Shown here: piece after piece, positions 1 through 7,337 of the stretch | How the letters are laid out: every line of letters begins with the position of its first letter | Numbering within the stretch: the stretch's first letter is position 1 | DNA from: CAYQDR01 sp964416315 | GTDB lineage: Bacteria; Methylomirabilota; Methylomirabilia; Rokubacteriales; DASRDR01 | Reading direction: 5' to 3' | NCBI GenBank assembly: GCA_964416315.1 | Contig: CAYQDR010000084.1 | Span: 1 to 22,267, forward strand | Length of the DNA: 22,267 nt | Made by a program: the position numbers and the translations under genes | Notes under the pieces: generated by a model | Seen by the model: the letters and a program-made list of their open reading frames with translations, nothing else | Told to the model about the DNA's origin: nothing | Databases searched by the model: none

Positions 1-1
1 G

Positions 2-295
2 ACTCCCTCCTCCCCCCAAGGGGAACAGTGTCCACGGAACCGGGTCAAGTCCAGACTCGGGATCTGGCTGATCGGTACTGCGCTGGTCGGCACGGTTGCC
101 GCGGTCGCTGCGGTACTCCTTGCCAGCTGGCTGCCACCCAGGCTGGGGCCGTGGCTGGGGTTCATCGTCACGGCCGGGATCGCGCTCTCAGTGACGCTCC
201 TGGCCCTCGGCCTGCTCGGCCACGCGCTCGTCCAGCTCCGGCAAGGGCGGCCATCGGACGAGAAGGAAACCGGAGAAGGCCCCACCCTACTCTGA
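2..295 (+). CDS. small two-helix membrane protein, 5' end unresolved
   Basis: The frame ending in TGA at 293-295 encodes a clearly membrane-like peptide. A first hydrophobic segment runs from about GIWLIGTALVGTVAAV to LLASWL. A short PPRLGP turn follows, then a second segment (WLGFIVTAGIALSVTLLALG), then a charged tail ending PSDEKETGEGPTLL. This frame has no ATG, GTG or TTG start between the window edge and the first helix, so either the gene begins outside the window or the frame is shifted. A GTG at 28 with an AAGGGG ribosome-binding-like sequence at 18-23 lies in the neighbouring frame and would give a natural-looking N-terminus (MSTEPGQVQ). A single frameshift near 50-60 would join it to the helices and give a protein of about 88 residues. 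I do not recognise the family. No function can be given beyond membrane location. Confidence 0.45.
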   Translation, partial: TPSSPQGEQCPRNRVKSRLGIWLIGTALVGTVAAVAAVLLASWLPPRLGPWLGFIVTAGIALSVTLLALGLLGHALVQLRQGRPSDEKETGEGPTLL

Positions 296-1056
296 CCCGG
301 ATCCGCTCGTCCCGGCGCCGCCGGGCTCGACGCTCCACCCCCCGCCAAAAGCGCACGTGCGCTTTCTGTGCGCGTTGCAGGGGTGAGCCGCACGGGAGGC
401 ATGGGCGGGAGGCGATCTCGCGTCTACGGGGCGCTGAGGCCGCGTGGGGCGGCCAGCGGGTAGGCGACCTCGATGCGGAAGTCCAGGACGGAGAGGCTGG
501 TCGCGCAGTACGTGGAGTGCGCGCCCGCGCGTGGGCGGCACGTTTCGGCATCAGCCCCCCCTCATCGTCGTCGGGCCCCAGACTGACCTCCCGATCGCCA
601 GCTCACCCTACCCTGCGACGCGCTCCCGCGACAACGAGTTTGGTCGGCGCTGGTTGCGCGCGCGAGGAGCGCCTGTGCCCGTGACTGTGCCCGCGATGCT
701 GCAAGGTGCGGTCGTTCCGCCCCCTCCCGTTCCCCACCCCGCTATCCCCCTACACGCCCCCTCGTCCGAATGCCTCCGCGCGCGCCGAGGACGCGGTTCT
801 GGCGACCTACGCGGGATTCTAGGAGCGGGTCCGTGGCCCGCGGAACGCCTTGTCCAGAGGGTATGCCCTGCGGGAGGGGGCCCCGGCACGGCGAAGGCCC
901 CCCGCGACCCACCCCCACCCCCCTGCCGGGGACCGTCCGCAGTCCGGTTGCGGGGAGGTTGCGGATTCTGCCCCCACTGGTCACGATCTGCCGCCCGGAA
1001 CCCCGCATCCCCTCGTCATTCCTGGGGGCGTCAGTCTTGCGGTACAATAGCCGCGT
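296..1056. other. intergenic stretch without supportable gene
   Basis: The open frames here are low-complexity Arg/Pro/Gly/Ala readings typical of chance frames in GC-rich DNA, and none shows a domain, a plausible start site or a signal sequence. A short minus-strand frame around 430-540 reads like real protein for about 25 residues (TSLSVLDFRIEVAYPLAAP, then a stop) but has no start, so it could at most be a decayed gene end. A 7-bp hairpin (876-882 with 896-902) lacks a T-tract. The right end of the interval carries the probable tRNA promoter. Confidence 0.5.
1019..1048 (+). promoter_or_regulatory. probable promoter of tRNA-Asn
   Basis: A TACAAT -10 hexamer at 1043-1048 (five of six bases match TATAAT) sits 8 nt before the mature tRNA 5' end, which would put the transcription start at about 1055. 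The best -35 match is weak (TTCCTG, 1019-1024, 18-bp spacer). Position and -10 quality support it; the -35 does not. Confidence 0.5.
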
Positions 1057-1444
1057 TCCCCGGTAGCTCAACCGGTAGAGCAAGTGGCTGTCGGTGGAGG
1101 CAGCGTCCCGGCCGAAAGGCGGGATGGAAAAGCGGGCGAATTCAGGGGAGCCTACGTCCCGGTCGGGATACGGGAACCCTGAGCGAAGCCCCCGTGCGGA
1201 CAGACGGGCGCGACGTCCGGAGGGCGCAAGCCCGACACGTCGCGACCCGATGGACGACCGGGGGACCGTGCAGAGACTAGACCGCGAGGTCGTACCCCGG
1301 CGGCGGCCGGCGTCGTCGGGGGAAGCGCCCGCCCCCTACGGGCGGCCCCGGCCGCCTACGGGGATGAGATAGTCCGAGCCCCGCGGAAACGCGGGGGCCC
1401 TCGTAACCACGAGGTTGCAGGTTCGAGTCCTGCCCGGGGAGCCA
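1057..1444 (+). tRNA. tRNA-Asn(GUU), interrupted by a group I intron
   Basis: The exons are 1057-1091 (35 nt) and 1404-1444 (41 nt), which join to a 76-nt tRNA with encoded CCA (1442-1444). The acceptor strand TCCCCGG (1057-1063) pairs with CCGGGGA. The D stem is GCTC/GAGC. The T arm is GCAGG-TTCGAGT-CCTGC. The ligated anticodon loop is CUGUUAA, the standard bacterial Asn loop with anticodon GUU, on a GTGG/CCAC stem whose outermost pair (A27-G43) is a mismatch. The interruption falls inside the anticodon, after its second base (positions 35/36 in standard numbering). Asn tRNA is essential and usually single copy, so the intron must be removed for the gene to work, but I cannot see whether the genome has a second copy. 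The gene stands alone between its own promoter and terminator. Confidence 0.95.
1092..1403 (+). ncRNA. group I self-splicing intron (IC3-like) in tRNA-Asn
   Basis: This 312-nt intron has no encoded endonuclease and shows the expected group I landmarks. P1: 5' exon GCTGT (1087-1091) pairs with guide GCAGC (1100-1104), with the canonical U-G wobble at the splice site. P2 (1105-1125) is capped by GAAA. P3 is probably GCGG 1132-1135 with CCGC 1282-1285. P4 is CAGGG 1143-1147 with CCCTG 1177-1181. P6 is CCCCCG 1189-1194 with CGGGGG 1259-1264, extended by an 8-bp helix (1209-1216 with 1237-1244) and a GGGC-GCAA-GCCC hairpin (1222-1233). P7 is GACTA 1275-1279 with TAGTC 1370-1374. P8 lies at about 1295-1363. 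P9 is CCCCGCG-GAAA-CGCGGGG, 1379-1396. The last base is the conserved terminal G (1403). The core wording (AATTCAGGG, GCAGAGACTA, GATAGTCC) closely resembles that of the cyanobacterial tRNA-Leu introns, which belong to subgroup IC3. Splicing itself is inferred. Confidence 0.93.
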
Positions 1445-1451
1445 GTTCAAG

Positions 1452-1488
1452 AAGGTAGAGCCTCTCGTCCGGGAGGTTCTACCTTTTT
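1452..1488 (+). terminator. intrinsic terminator after tRNA-Asn
   Basis: The stem pairs AAGGTAGA-G-CCTC (1452-1464) with GAGG-T-TCTACCTT (1473-1485), 13 pairs including one G-T, around an 8-nt loop. TTTTT follows at 1484-1488. It begins 7 nt after the tRNA CCA, as expected for a monocistronic tRNA transcript. Confidence 0.92.
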
Positions 1489-1527
1489 GTCTCTCCAGCG
1501 CGGACGGCTTCGGCAGGAGGGTGAGGC

Positions 1528-3105
1528 ATGCTCGATCTCCTGATCATCGGCGGGCTCATCATCGACGGCAGCGGGAACCCCGGCTTCCACGGGGCGGTGG
1601 GGGTGGAGGGCGAGCGGGTGCACGTCTTGCGCGGCGACCTCGGCGGGGTCGGCGCGAGCCGCGTGATCGACGCGCGCGGCCGCATCGTGTGTCCGGGCTT
1701 CATCGACATGCACGCCCACTCGGGGCTCGTCATCCTGGCGGAGCCGCACCACGAGCCGAAGGTCCGCCAGGGGGTGACGACCGAGGTGATCGGCGTGGAC
1801 GGGAACTCCTACGCTCCGTTCCACGCGCACGCCGACCTCGAGCGGTTCATCGAGTTGAACTCGGGCCTCGACGGCAACCCGCCGCTCAAGAGTCGCTGGT
1901 CCACGGTCGAGCAGTACTTGGCGCTCTTCACGAACCGGGTCGCGGTCAACGTGGTCTACCTGCTCGGCAACTCGCCGCTCCGGATCTGCGCCCTGGGGTG
2001 GGACGACCGCCCGCCGACCGCGGCCGAGCTGGCGAACATGCGGGCGCTCCTCCGGGTGGGGATGGAGGAGGGGGCGTTCGGGATGTCCACCGGCCTCGAC
2101 TACCCGCCCGGGAGCTACGCGGACACGGCCGAGCTGGTCGAGCTGAGCCGCGAGGCCGCCCGGCTCGGGGGGATCTACCACACCCACGTCCGCTACGGCC
2201 TGGGCGACCGGTTCCTCGATCCCTTCCGCGAGGCGATCGAGATCGGCCAGCGGAGCGGCATCGCGACCCACATCACGCACTTCTACCAGCGGGCCACGGC
2301 GCCGGGGGGGGCAGACCGGATGCTCGCGCTCGTCGAGGACGCGCGGGAGACGGGGCTGGACGTGACCTTCGACAGCTACCCCTACGTCTACTCGAGCACG
2401 CGGCTGCTCATCGTCATCCCGCAGTGGGCCCACGACGGGGGGCCGGAGCGGCTCAAGGCCGTGCTGCGCTCGCCCGAGGCCCGCGAGCGGATGCGGAAGG
2501 AGGTCACCCCGCGGGCGTCCTCGTGGCAGGAGATGTGGGTGACCTACCTGAAGCGCCCGGAGCACCACCGGTTCGAGGGCCGCTCGATCGCCGAGGTCGC
2601 GGAGATGATGGGCCGCGACGTCGTGGACGCCCTGTGCGACCTGCTGCTCGCCGAGGATCTCCAGACCTCCTACGTCTCGGCGGGCGGGAACGCCGCGACG
2701 CTGCCGAAGTTCGTGAGTCACCCCCTCTCGATGGTCGGGAGCGACGCGCTCCTGATCGGCGAGTACCCGAGCCCGCGCACGTACGGCACCTTCCCGATCA
2801 TCCTCGCGGAGTTCGTCCGGGAGGACCGGTTCCTCTCCCTCCCCGACGCGATCCGCAAGATGACCTCGTTCCCGGCCCAGCGGCTCGGGCTCCCGGACCG
2901 CGGGCTCCTCCGCGAGGGATTCAAGGCCGACCTCGTCGTCTTCGACGCGCAGACGGTCAAGGCGCCGGCCACGCGGACCCAGCCGAAGCAGTTCCCGATC
3001 GGGATCGAGTACGTGATCGTCAACGGCCGGGTCGTGGTGGACGACGGACGCCACACGGGCGTCCTGGCGGGGCGGGCGCTCCGCCGCGGCCGCGCCTCGA
3101 CCTGA
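1528..3105 (+). CDS. N-acyl-D-amino-acid deacylase-like amidohydrolase
   Basis: This is a 525-residue amidohydrolase of the D-aminoacylase family (COG3653 type), which hydrolyses N-acyl-D-amino acids or related amides; the substrate here is unknown. An N-terminal composite beta segment (DLLIIGGLIIDGSGNPG) precedes the metal motif PGFIDMHAHS (His62, His64). Further likely ligands are His220 (IYHTHVRY), His248 or His251 (THITHFY) and the catalytic Asp406 (VGSDALL), followed by the family signature PSPRTYGTFP. The bridging Cys of characterised D-aminoacylases (Cys96, 27 residues after the second His) is replaced by Asp91 (GVDGNS) at the same spacing. The ATG at 1528 has a strong AGGAGG about 6 nt upstream. 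The next gene follows by 16 nt, suggesting co-transcription. I see no convincing promoter between the tRNA terminator and the start. The family call is firm; the substrate is not. Confidence 0.93.
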   Translation: MLDLLIIGGLIIDGSGNPGFHGAVGVEGERVHVLRGDLGGVGASRVIDARGRIVCPGFIDMHAHSGLVILAEPHHEPKVRQGVTTEVIGVDGNSYAPFHAHADLERFIELNSGLDGNPPLKSRWSTVEQYLALFTNRVAVNVVYLLGNSPLRICALGWDDRPPTAAELANMRALLRVGMEEGAFGMSTGLDYPPGSYADTAELVELSREAARLGGIYHTHVRYGLGDRFLDPFREAIEIGQRSGIATHITHFYQRATAPGGADRMLALVEDARETGLDVTFDSYPYVYSSTRLLIVIPQWAHDGGPERLKAVLRSPEARERMRKEVTPRASSWQEMWVTYLKRPEHHRFEGRSIAEVAEMMGRDVVDALCDLLLAEDLQTSYVSAGGNAATLPKFVSHPLSMVGSDALLIGEYPSPRTYGTFPIILAEFVREDRFLSLPDAIRKMTSFPAQRLGLPDRGLLREGFKADLVVFDAQTVKAPATRTQPKQFPIGIEYVIVNGRVVVDDGRHTGVLAGRALRRGRAST

Positions 3106-3121
3106 GGCCGCGAGCGCGCGG

Positions 3122-4405
3122 ATGGGGGGGGCCGGCCCGACGACGACGCACGTCGTCATCGTGGGCGGCGGCTTCGGCGGGCTCTACGCCGCGTTCGCGC
3201 TCGGCCGACAGCCGGTGCGCGTCACCCTCGTCGACCGCCGGAACTATCACCTCTTCCAGCCGCTCCTCTACCAGGTCGCGACGGCGGGGCTGTCGCCGGG
3301 CGACATCGCGCAGCCGATCCGGCACATCCTGCGGAGCCCGGCCGTCACGGTCCTCCTCGCCGAGGCGACCGCCGTGGAGGTCGCGGGCCGGCGCCTCCTC
3401 CTGGCGGACGGGGCGCTCGAGTACGACTACCTGATCCTGGCGACGGGCACGAGCCATGCCTACTTCGGCCACGACGAGTGGCGGGCGTGGGCGCCGGGGC
3501 TGAAGGACATCGAGGACGCGCTCGAAATCCGCCGGCGCGTGCTCCTCGCCTTCGAGGCGGCCGAGCGGGAGCCGGACGCCGCGCGGCGACAGGCGCTCCT
3601 CACCTTCGTGATCGTGGGGGGCGGGCCCACGGGGGTGGAGCTGGCGGGGGCGCTCGCCGAGATCGCCCGGGATGCGCTCGCCCGGGACTTCCGCGCGATC
3701 GACCCGACGCAGGCCCGGATCGTCCTCCTCGAGGCGGGGCCGCGCCTCCTGCCCGCGTTCAGCGAGGCCTCGAGCGCGGCCGCGGCCCGGGCGCTCGCGC
3801 GCCTCGGGGTGGCGGTGCGGACGGCCACTGCGGTGACGCGGGTCGCCCCCGGGCGCGTGGTGGCCGGCGCGGCGGAGATTCCCGCCGAGACCGTGCTGTG
3901 GGCCGCCGGGGTGACGGCGTCGCCGCTGGCCCGGACGCTCGGCGTCCCGCTCGATCGGGTCGGCCGCGTCCTCGTCGAGCCTGACCTCTCGATCCCGGGG
4001 CGCCCGGAGGTCTTCGTCATCGGGGACCTCGCCGCCTTCCTCCATCAGGGCGGGACGCCGCTCCCCGGGATGGCGCCCGTCGCCACCCAGATGGGGCGCC
4101 ACGCCGCGCGGACGATCCTCCGCGCGGTGCGGGGCGAACCGCGCGAGCCGTTCCGCTACTGGAACAAGGGCATCATGGCCACGATCGGTCGCCACGCGGC
4201 GGTGGTCGAGGCTGGGCGCCTCCGGTTGAGCGGGCCCGTCGCCTGGCTGTTCTGGGTGGTGGTCCACATCTTCTTCCTGATCGGCTTCCGGAACCGGCTC
4301 CTGGTCATGGTCGAGTGGGCCTGGGCGTACGTCACCTTCAACCGGGGCGTGCGGCTGATCACGGGGGACGCGACGCTGGCCTCACGACGGACGCGCACGT
4401 CGTGA
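3122..4405 (+). CDS. ndh: type II NADH dehydrogenase (FAD-dependent, NDH-2)
   Basis: A 427-residue two-dinucleotide-fold flavoprotein that passes electrons from NADH to membrane quinone without pumping protons. The FAD fold is VVIVGGGFGGLYAA (about residues 11-24), followed by the NDH-2 signature NYHLFQPLLYQVATAGLSP. The NAD fold is VIVGGGPTGVELAGAL (about 164-179). The second FAD-contact region reads LWAAGV and VFVIGDLAAF. The C-terminus has the hydrophobic GPVAWLFWVVVHIFFLIGF and an amphipathic end, as expected for the membrane-anchoring part of the family. It lies 16 nt after the deacylase gene with only a weak ribosome-binding site (GCGCG), so coupling with the upstream gene is plausible. 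A poor hairpin (4408-4421) and a new promoter follow. Confidence 0.93.
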   Translation: MGGAGPTTTHVVIVGGGFGGLYAAFALGRQPVRVTLVDRRNYHLFQPLLYQVATAGLSPGDIAQPIRHILRSPAVTVLLAEATAVEVAGRRLLLADGALEYDYLILATGTSHAYFGHDEWRAWAPGLKDIEDALEIRRRVLLAFEAAEREPDAARRQALLTFVIVGGGPTGVELAGALAEIARDALARDFRAIDPTQARIVLLEAGPRLLPAFSEASSAAAARALARLGVAVRTATAVTRVAPGRVVAGAAEIPAETVLWAAGVTASPLARTLGVPLDRVGRVLVEPDLSIPGRPEVFVIGDLAAFLHQGGTPLPGMAPVATQMGRHAARTILRAVRGEPREPFRYWNKGIMATIGRHAAVVEAGRLRLSGPVAWLFWVVVHIFFLIGFRNRLLVMVEWAWAYVTFNRGVRLITGDATLASRRTRTS

Positions 4406-4428
4406 ACGGCCCGTCCGGGCCCGTGCGA

Positions 4429-4457
4429 TTTACGTGAACCGGCTCGGCTGATATACT
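4429..4457 (+). promoter_or_regulatory. sigma-70-type promoter for the glc operon
   Basis: TTTACG (4429-4434), a 17-bp spacer, then TATACT (4452-4457) preceded by TG at 4449-4450 (extended -10). This is the best promoter in the window. Transcription would start near 4464, giving a leader of about 25 nt with GGAGG at 4478-4482 before the ATG at 4489. Confidence 0.8.
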
Positions 4458-4488
4458 CGGGACACCCGCGAGAGACCGGAGGACGCGC

Positions 4489-5958
4489 ATGGCCCTGTCC
4501 GAGAGCGACACGCGACGGCTCCGCCCGGCCTTCGAGGCCATCGTCGGCCGGGATGGGGTGCTCACCGATCCGCACGAGCTCCTGGTCTACGAGTCGGACG
4601 GGGCGACGATCTTCCGCGCGACGGCCGACGCGATCGTCTTCCCCCGCTCCACCGAAGAGGTCGCCGCGTGCGTCCGGCGCGCGAACGCGGAGGGCCTGCC
4701 CTTCGTGGCCCGCGGGGCCGGCACGGGGCTCGCGGGCGGGTGTCTGCCGACCGAGGGCGGCGTCGTCCTCGCGCTCACGCGGATGACCCGGATCGTCGAG
4801 GTCGACTACGACAACCAGGTGGCCGTCGTGGAGCCCGGCCTCGTCAACCTGCACCTCTCCCAGGCCGTCGCGCCGGAAGGCTACTACTACGCGCCGGATC
4901 CCTCGAGCCAGCTCGCGTGCACGATCGGGGGGAACGTCGCCAACAACTCCGGCGGCCCGCACACGCTCAAGTACGGCGTGACCACGAACCACGTCCTCGG
5001 TCTCGAGGTGGTGCTGCCCGACGGGGAGGTCGTCTGGTTGGGCGGGAAGGTGCGCGACGGGCAGGGCTACGACCTCGTCGGGGTGTTCGTCGGCTCGGAG
5101 GGGACCTTCGGCATCGCGACCAAGATCGTCGTCCGGCTGCTGAAGCGGCCGCAAGCGGTGAAGACCTTCCTCGCGGTCTTCGAGCAGCTCGACCAGGCCT
5201 CGCGGACGGTGGCGGCGATCACGGCCCGCGGGCTCACGCCGGCGGCGCTCGAGATGATCGACCAGATCACGATCCAGGCCGTCGAGGACGCCTACGGCGC
5301 CGGGTATCCGCGCGATGCCGCGGCCGCGCTCCTGATCGAGCTCGACGGCATCGCCCCGGGCATGGACGAGGAGGCGGAGCGCGTGATCGCCGCGTGCCGG
5401 GAGAACGGCGCGCGCGAGGTTCGGGTCGCCCGGGACGAGGCCGAGCGGGCGCTCCTCTGGAAGGGGCGGAAGGCGGCGTTCGGGGCCTACGGGCGGGTGT
5501 CGCCCGCCTACTTCGTGATGGATGGCGTCATCCCGCGGACGCGCCTGCCCCAGGTGCTGCGGCGCGTGGACGAGATCGTGCAGGCACACGGGCTCCGCGT
5601 CGGCAACGTCTTCCACGCGGGCGACGGGAACCTCCACCCGAACATCCTCTACGACCCGCGGAACCCCGGGGAGGTGGAGCGCGTGCTCGCGGCCGGCGCG
5701 GAGATCATGAAGGTCTGCGTGGAGGTCGGCGGCTCCATCTCCGGGGAGCACGGCATCGGCATCGAGAAGCAGGACTTCATGCCGTGGATCTTTTCCGAGG
5801 CGGACCTCCGGACGATGGCCGGGGTGAAGGCGGCCTTCAACCCCACCGGACGCTGCAACCCCGGCAAGATCTTCCCGACCGCGAAGTCCTGCGTGCCGGG
5901 GGAGATCGGGTACCGCCCGCACCCGATCGAGGAGCGCGGTCTCGCCCAGCGGCTCTGA
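4489..5958 (+). CDS. glcD: glycolate oxidase FAD subunit GlcD
   Basis: A 489-residue FAD-linked oxidase that oxidises glycolate (or a similar 2-hydroxy acid such as D-lactate) to the 2-oxo acid. The FAD-binding PCMH domain spans about residues 45-225, with RGAGTGLAGGCLP, the ADPSS-type segment APDPSSQLACTIGGNVANNSGG and GSEGTFGIATKIVVRL. The C-terminal FAD-oxidase domain carries VFHAGDGNLHPN and GEHGIGIEK, both characteristic of GlcD/D-lactate dehydrogenases, and ends with NPTGRCNPGKIFP. The length is normal for GlcD. GGAGG lies 6 nt before the ATG. It is the first gene of a glcD-glcE-glcF-moaB run. The presence of separate glcE and glcF genes immediately downstream favours glycolate oxidase over a stand-alone lactate dehydrogenase. 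Confidence 0.95.
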   Translation: MALSESDTRRLRPAFEAIVGRDGVLTDPHELLVYESDGATIFRATADAIVFPRSTEEVAACVRRANAEGLPFVARGAGTGLAGGCLPTEGGVVLALTRMTRIVEVDYDNQVAVVEPGLVNLHLSQAVAPEGYYYAPDPSSQLACTIGGNVANNSGGPHTLKYGVTTNHVLGLEVVLPDGEVVWLGGKVRDGQGYDLVGVFVGSEGTFGIATKIVVRLLKRPQAVKTFLAVFEQLDQASRTVAAITARGLTPAALEMIDQITIQAVEDAYGAGYPRDAAAALLIELDGIAPGMDEEAERVIAACRENGAREVRVARDEAERALLWKGRKAAFGAYGRVSPAYFVMDGVIPRTRLPQVLRRVDEIVQAHGLRVGNVFHAGDGNLHPNILYDPRNPGEVERVLAAGAEIMKVCVEVGGSISGEHGIGIEKQDFMPWIFSEADLRTMAGVKAAFNPTGRCNPGKIFPTAKSCVPGEIGYRPHPIEERGLAQRL

Positions 5959-5992
5959 GCCGGGGCGAGCCACCCGGCGGCCGGGACCCTGA

Positions 5993-7336
5993 GTGCTGTC
6001 CCTGCTCGACACGCTTGCCGGCATCGTCGGCCCGGCCCACTGCCTCGCCGGCGCCGATCGCGGGCCGTTCGTCGTCGAAGGGCGCACTCCCTCCGTCGTC
6101 GTCTTCCCGGGGACCGTCGACGAGGCGAGCCACGTGGTGGCCGCGGCCGGCGCCGCCGGAGTGCCCGTCATCCCCTGGGGCGGCGGGACGCAGATGGGCC
6201 TCGGGGCACCGCCCCGGGACGGCGCGGTCGTCGTCGCGACGCGGCGGCTCGCGCGGGTGGTCGAACACGAGCCCGCCGACCTGACGGCCACGGTGGAGGC
6301 CGGCATCACGCTGGACGCCCTCCAGGCCGCCCTGGGCGCGCCGGGGCAGTGGCTGTCGCTCGACCCCCCGCTGCCCGGGCGGGCGACGCTGGGTGGCGCG
6401 CTGGCCACGAACGCCTCCGGGCCCCGGCGGTACCTCTACGGAACCGCGCGCGATCTCGTGATCGGGTTGCGCGTGGTCGGCGCCGACGGCGCGCTCGTCC
6501 GCTCGGGCGGGAAGGTCGTCAAGAACGTGGCGGGCTATGACCTGAACAAGCTCTACATCGGCTCGCTCGGCACGCTCGGGCTCATCGTCGAGGTGACGGT
6601 CAAGCTCCGGCCTCGCCCGGAGGCGGATCGCGCGTGCTGGGCGACGTTCGGCGACGTCCCGGCGGCGGCCGCCGCCGTGCGCGAGGTCATGGCCTCGGAC
6701 CTCCTGCCCCACTCGATCGAGCTCCTCGACGCCGGCGCGACCGCGGCCTCGGCCCACGCGACGGGCCTGGCGGCGGACGGCGCGGGGGCGGCGCTCGTGC
6801 TCGGCTTCGACGGGCTCCCGACCACCGTGACGTGGCAGCTCGGCGCGGCCGAGCGGCTGCTGCGCGGCGCGGGGGCGACTCGCGTCGCCGTCCTGGGCGA
6901 CGCCACGGCGGCGCGGGCCCTCGCCGTCGTCCGCGACATGCCGGTGACGGCGCCGGAGCCGCTGGCGCTGGCGCGGGTCGGTGTGCTGCCCGCGCAGGTC
7001 GGCCGGTATACGCAGGAAGCGGCCGCCGCGGTCCGCGAGGCAGGGCTCGGCCTCCTGGCCGCGGCGCACGCGGGCAGCGGGATCGTCCGCCTCGCGCTGA
7101 CGGCCGGCGGCGAGGGGCGCGGCCTCCCGACGACGGTGAAGACCCTGGCGCGGCTCCGGGCCGAGGCACGAATCCTCGGCGGGCACTTCCTCGTCGAGTG
7201 GGCGCCGCTCGCCGTGAAGGAGGAGATCGCGGTCTGGGACCCCCCCGGCCCGGCGGTGCGGCTCATGGAGCGGATCAAGGCGCAGCTCGACCCGAAGGGG
7301 ATCCTGAATCCGGGCCGCTTCGTGGGGGGAATCTAG
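5993..7336 (+). CDS. glcE: glycolate oxidase FAD-binding subunit GlcE
   Basis: A second FAD-linked oxidase subunit of 447 residues. The PCMH domain includes VPVIPWGGGTQMGLGAPP, LGGALATNASGPRR and the GlcE hallmark GGKVVKNVAGYDLNKLYIGSLGTLG. The C-terminal FAD-oxidase domain is retained and ends LDPKGILNPGRFVGG. It is about 100 residues longer than E. coli GlcE (about 350), because the C-terminal domain is more complete. The start is a GTG 34 nt after the glcD stop with a modest GGGA upstream; no better in-frame start lies before the FAD domain. It works in complex with GlcD and the iron-sulfur subunit GlcF. Confidence 0.9.
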   Translation: MLSLLDTLAGIVGPAHCLAGADRGPFVVEGRTPSVVVFPGTVDEASHVVAAAGAAGVPVIPWGGGTQMGLGAPPRDGAVVVATRRLARVVEHEPADLTATVEAGITLDALQAALGAPGQWLSLDPPLPGRATLGGALATNASGPRRYLYGTARDLVIGLRVVGADGALVRSGGKVVKNVAGYDLNKLYIGSLGTLGLIVEVTVKLRPRPEADRACWATFGDVPAAAAAVREVMASDLLPHSIELLDAGATAASAHATGLAADGAGAALVLGFDGLPTTVTWQLGAAERLLRGAGATRVAVLGDATAARALAVVRDMPVTAPEPLALARVGVLPAQVGRYTQEAAAAVREAGLGLLAAAHAGSGIVRLALTAGGEGRGLPTTVKTLARLRAEARILGGHFLVEWAPLAVKEEIAVWDPPGPAVRLMERIKAQLDPKGILNPGRFVGGI

Positions 7337-7337
7337 C

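Noticed and set aside
430..540. Minus-strand peptide reading TSLSVLDFRIEVAYPLAAP as a gene
   Set aside because: About 42 codons between stops, no start codon and no recognisable domain; at most a decayed remnant.
876..902. GGGGGCC...GGCCCCC hairpin as a terminator
   Set aside because: No T-tract on either strand and no gene end nearby; simple GC-run pairing is expected in such DNA.
1057..1091. tRNA fragment or tRNA pseudogene
   Set aside because: The missing 3' half is present at 1404-1444 and the two halves join to a complete tRNA with CCA; the piece between has group I intron structure.
1209..1244. Apparent resemblance of the intron P6 extension to the 41-nt core of the intergenic repeat (both contain GACGTC and a GGG...CCC hairpin)
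   Set aside because: The order of the shared words differs and the pairing partners are not the same; likely coincidence of GC-rich helices.
1447..3159. Long minus-strand open frames antisense to the deacylase, and similar ones across the glc and glycosyltransferase genes
   Set aside because: They are Arg/Pro/Gly/Asp-rich readings with no domains, mirror images of codon bias in the real plus-strand genes; high GC makes stop codons rare in all frames.
4408..4421. GGCCC-GTCC-GGGCC hairpin after ndh as a terminator
   Set aside because: Only 5 bp and no T-tract; it may slow transcription but is not a convincing terminator.
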